A stretch of 6,807 bases of DNA from an uncultured Lentisphaeria bacterium. Its GTDB lineage: Bacteria; Verrucomicrobiota; Lentisphaeria; Victivallales; Victivallaceae. The notes beneath the pieces were generated by a model that saw only the letters and a list, made by a program, of their open reading frames with translations, was not told the origin of the DNA and ran no database searches. This document shows, in pieces, positions 5,906 through 6,807 of the stretch (positions are counted from its first letter, which is position 1; every line of letters starts with the position of its first letter). Location: positions 1 through 6,807 of the forward strand of contig CASFXO010000251.1 of the NCBI GenBank assembly GCA_949298665.1, read 5' to 3'. Made by a program: the position numbers and the translations under genes.

Positions 5906-6807
5906 TTCGGATCGTCTGGTTCAATATCTGGAAACCCGGATTCTGGCCGGGACTTTCCGGGCGGGCGAACTGCTGCCCTCGGTGCGGCGTCTGGCAGGAC
6001 GGTTCGACCTCAGTTACGGGACCGCTTACCGGACGATGGAGCGATTGTGCGCGGAGGGATGGCTGGAGAAGCGCCTCGGCGACGGGTTTTTCGTGAAAGC
6101 TCCGCCAGCCGCCGATGATTTCGGCATCCGGGTTGGCGTGGTGCTGGAGGTGAGCAATGAGAAGATCAACTCGGGCTTCCTCTGTTATCATTCACTGCTG
6201 GGAATCCGTTCCGCCGCGGCGAAGCGGAATATTGCCCTGAAGATTTTCTATGTGCATTGCGACCGGTTGACCGAGGACCTGGTGCGGGAGATGGCCGCCG
6301 GGGTGGCCGGATTGATCTTCATCGGCAGTTACGACTGGAAAATGTGGTCGATGCAGCTGCCCTGTCCGGCGGTGGGAATCCTGATGCTGCGGGCCTACGG
6401 CGGGCAGATCTCCACGGTGAACATCGACATTTACGATACGGTGATGCAGGCGTTTGACTTTTTCGGGCGGGCAGTGGTCGAGCGACACGTGGTGTACACC
6501 AGCATCCGACCGATTTTCATGGCGATCGCCCAGCGCTACAGCGATGAAATCCGGGCAATGGGGGGAAAAGTGGAAGTCATTACCGGAATGCCGGAGGACC
6601 GGATGTTTTTTGAACCCGGTGTCGGGTACTTTTTTACTTCCGACCAGATGCTGCAGCAGGTCTCCGAATGGTACAAGGCCCGGAACGGCGTGCCGTTGGC
6701 CGAGCATCATGTCGTGCTCGGAGTCGATGGAAAACGACTGATCAATCCGGAATATCATCGCTTTCCCACCATCGCGCTTGACTGGTGTGAAGTCGGTCGG
6801 GCGGCAC
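5886..6807 (+). CDS. GntR-family regulator with LacI-type effector domain (3' end missing)
   Basis: An open frame of 307 codons from ATG 5886 to the window edge with no stop. Residues 10-71 form a GntR winged helix-turn-helix: RILAGTFRAGELLPSVRRLA at 18-37, recognition region LSYGTAYRTMERLCAEGWLE at 42-61, and wing LGDGFFV at 64-70. After a short linker, residue 80 onward (IRVGVVLEV) resembles the periplasmic-binding-protein-like effector domain of LacI/GalR regulators: AGVAGLIFIGSYD, a central VNIDIYDTVMQAFDFF, then FFTSDQMLQQVSEWYKARNG and VVLGVDGKRL, and the final FPTIALDWCEVGRAA. About 35-45 residues are probably missing. This layout, as in Bacillus AraR, typically senses a sugar and represses catabolic genes; ligand and targets here are unknown. 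The start lies 20 bp inside the DUF349 gene in another frame, with GGGAG 8 nt upstream, implying co-transcription. The recognition helix has the uncommon SYGT where SRxT is usual. Confidence 0.88.
   Translation, partial: MGRCRADSDRLVQYLETRILAGTFRAGELLPSVRRLAGRFDLSYGTAYRTMERLCAEGWLEKRLGDGFFVKAPPAADDFGIRVGVVLEVSNEKINSGFLCYHSLLGIRSAAAKRNIALKIFYVHCDRLTEDLVREMAAGVAGLIFIGSYDWKMWSMQLPCPAVGILMLRAYGGQISTVNIDIYDTVMQAFDFFGRAVVERHVVYTSIRPIFMAIAQRYSDEIRAMGGKVEVITGMPEDRMFFEPGVGYFFTSDQMLQQVSEWYKARNGVPLAEHHVVLGVDGKRLINPEYHRFPTIALDWCEVGRAA

Noticed and set aside
6192..6758. A 188-codon minus-strand open frame near the right edge
   Set aside because: It is in antisense register with the GntR/LacI regulator, whose domains are clear on the plus strand.

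Overview
The window is GC-rich, gene-dense bacterial DNA holding four protein-coding genes, two of them cut by the window edges. No rRNA, tRNA, CRISPR array, insertion sequence or phage gene was seen. The combination of an FAD-dependent oxidoreductase with a C-terminal beta-sandwich module, a GntR/LacI hybrid regulator and a long DUF349 protein would fit a Lentisphaerota (Victivallis-like) or related PVC-group bacterium. This is an inference from gene style only and has not been checked by any search.

Layout: (1) positions 1-1656, plus strand, the 3' part of an FAD-dependent oxidoreductase; (2) a 90-bp convergent gap holding a strong intrinsic terminator that serves htpG; (3) 1747-3636, minus strand, a complete HtpG (Hsp90) chaperone with its own promoter and a near-perfect ribosome binding site; (4) a 145-bp divergent intergenic region; (5) 3782-5905, plus strand, a 707-residue alanine/arginine/glutamate-rich helical protein built from tandem DUF349-type units; (6) 5886 to the window end, plus strand, a GntR-family regulator with a LacI-type sugar-binding effector domain. 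Gene 6 starts inside the end of gene 5 and runs off the window.

How they work together: the oxidoreductase and htpG face each other and are probably unrelated. htpG and the DUF349 gene are divergent, so a regulatory link is possible but not shown. The DUF349 and gntR genes overlap by 20 bp and are probably co-transcribed. The regulator's target most likely lies beyond the right edge or elsewhere in the genome.

Most of the window is ordinary core or accessory metabolism. The parts most worth a second look are the repeat architecture of the DUF349 protein, its overlap with the regulator, and the htpG promoter region with a small inverted repeat over the -10 box. I found no convincing evidence of a wholly new system.
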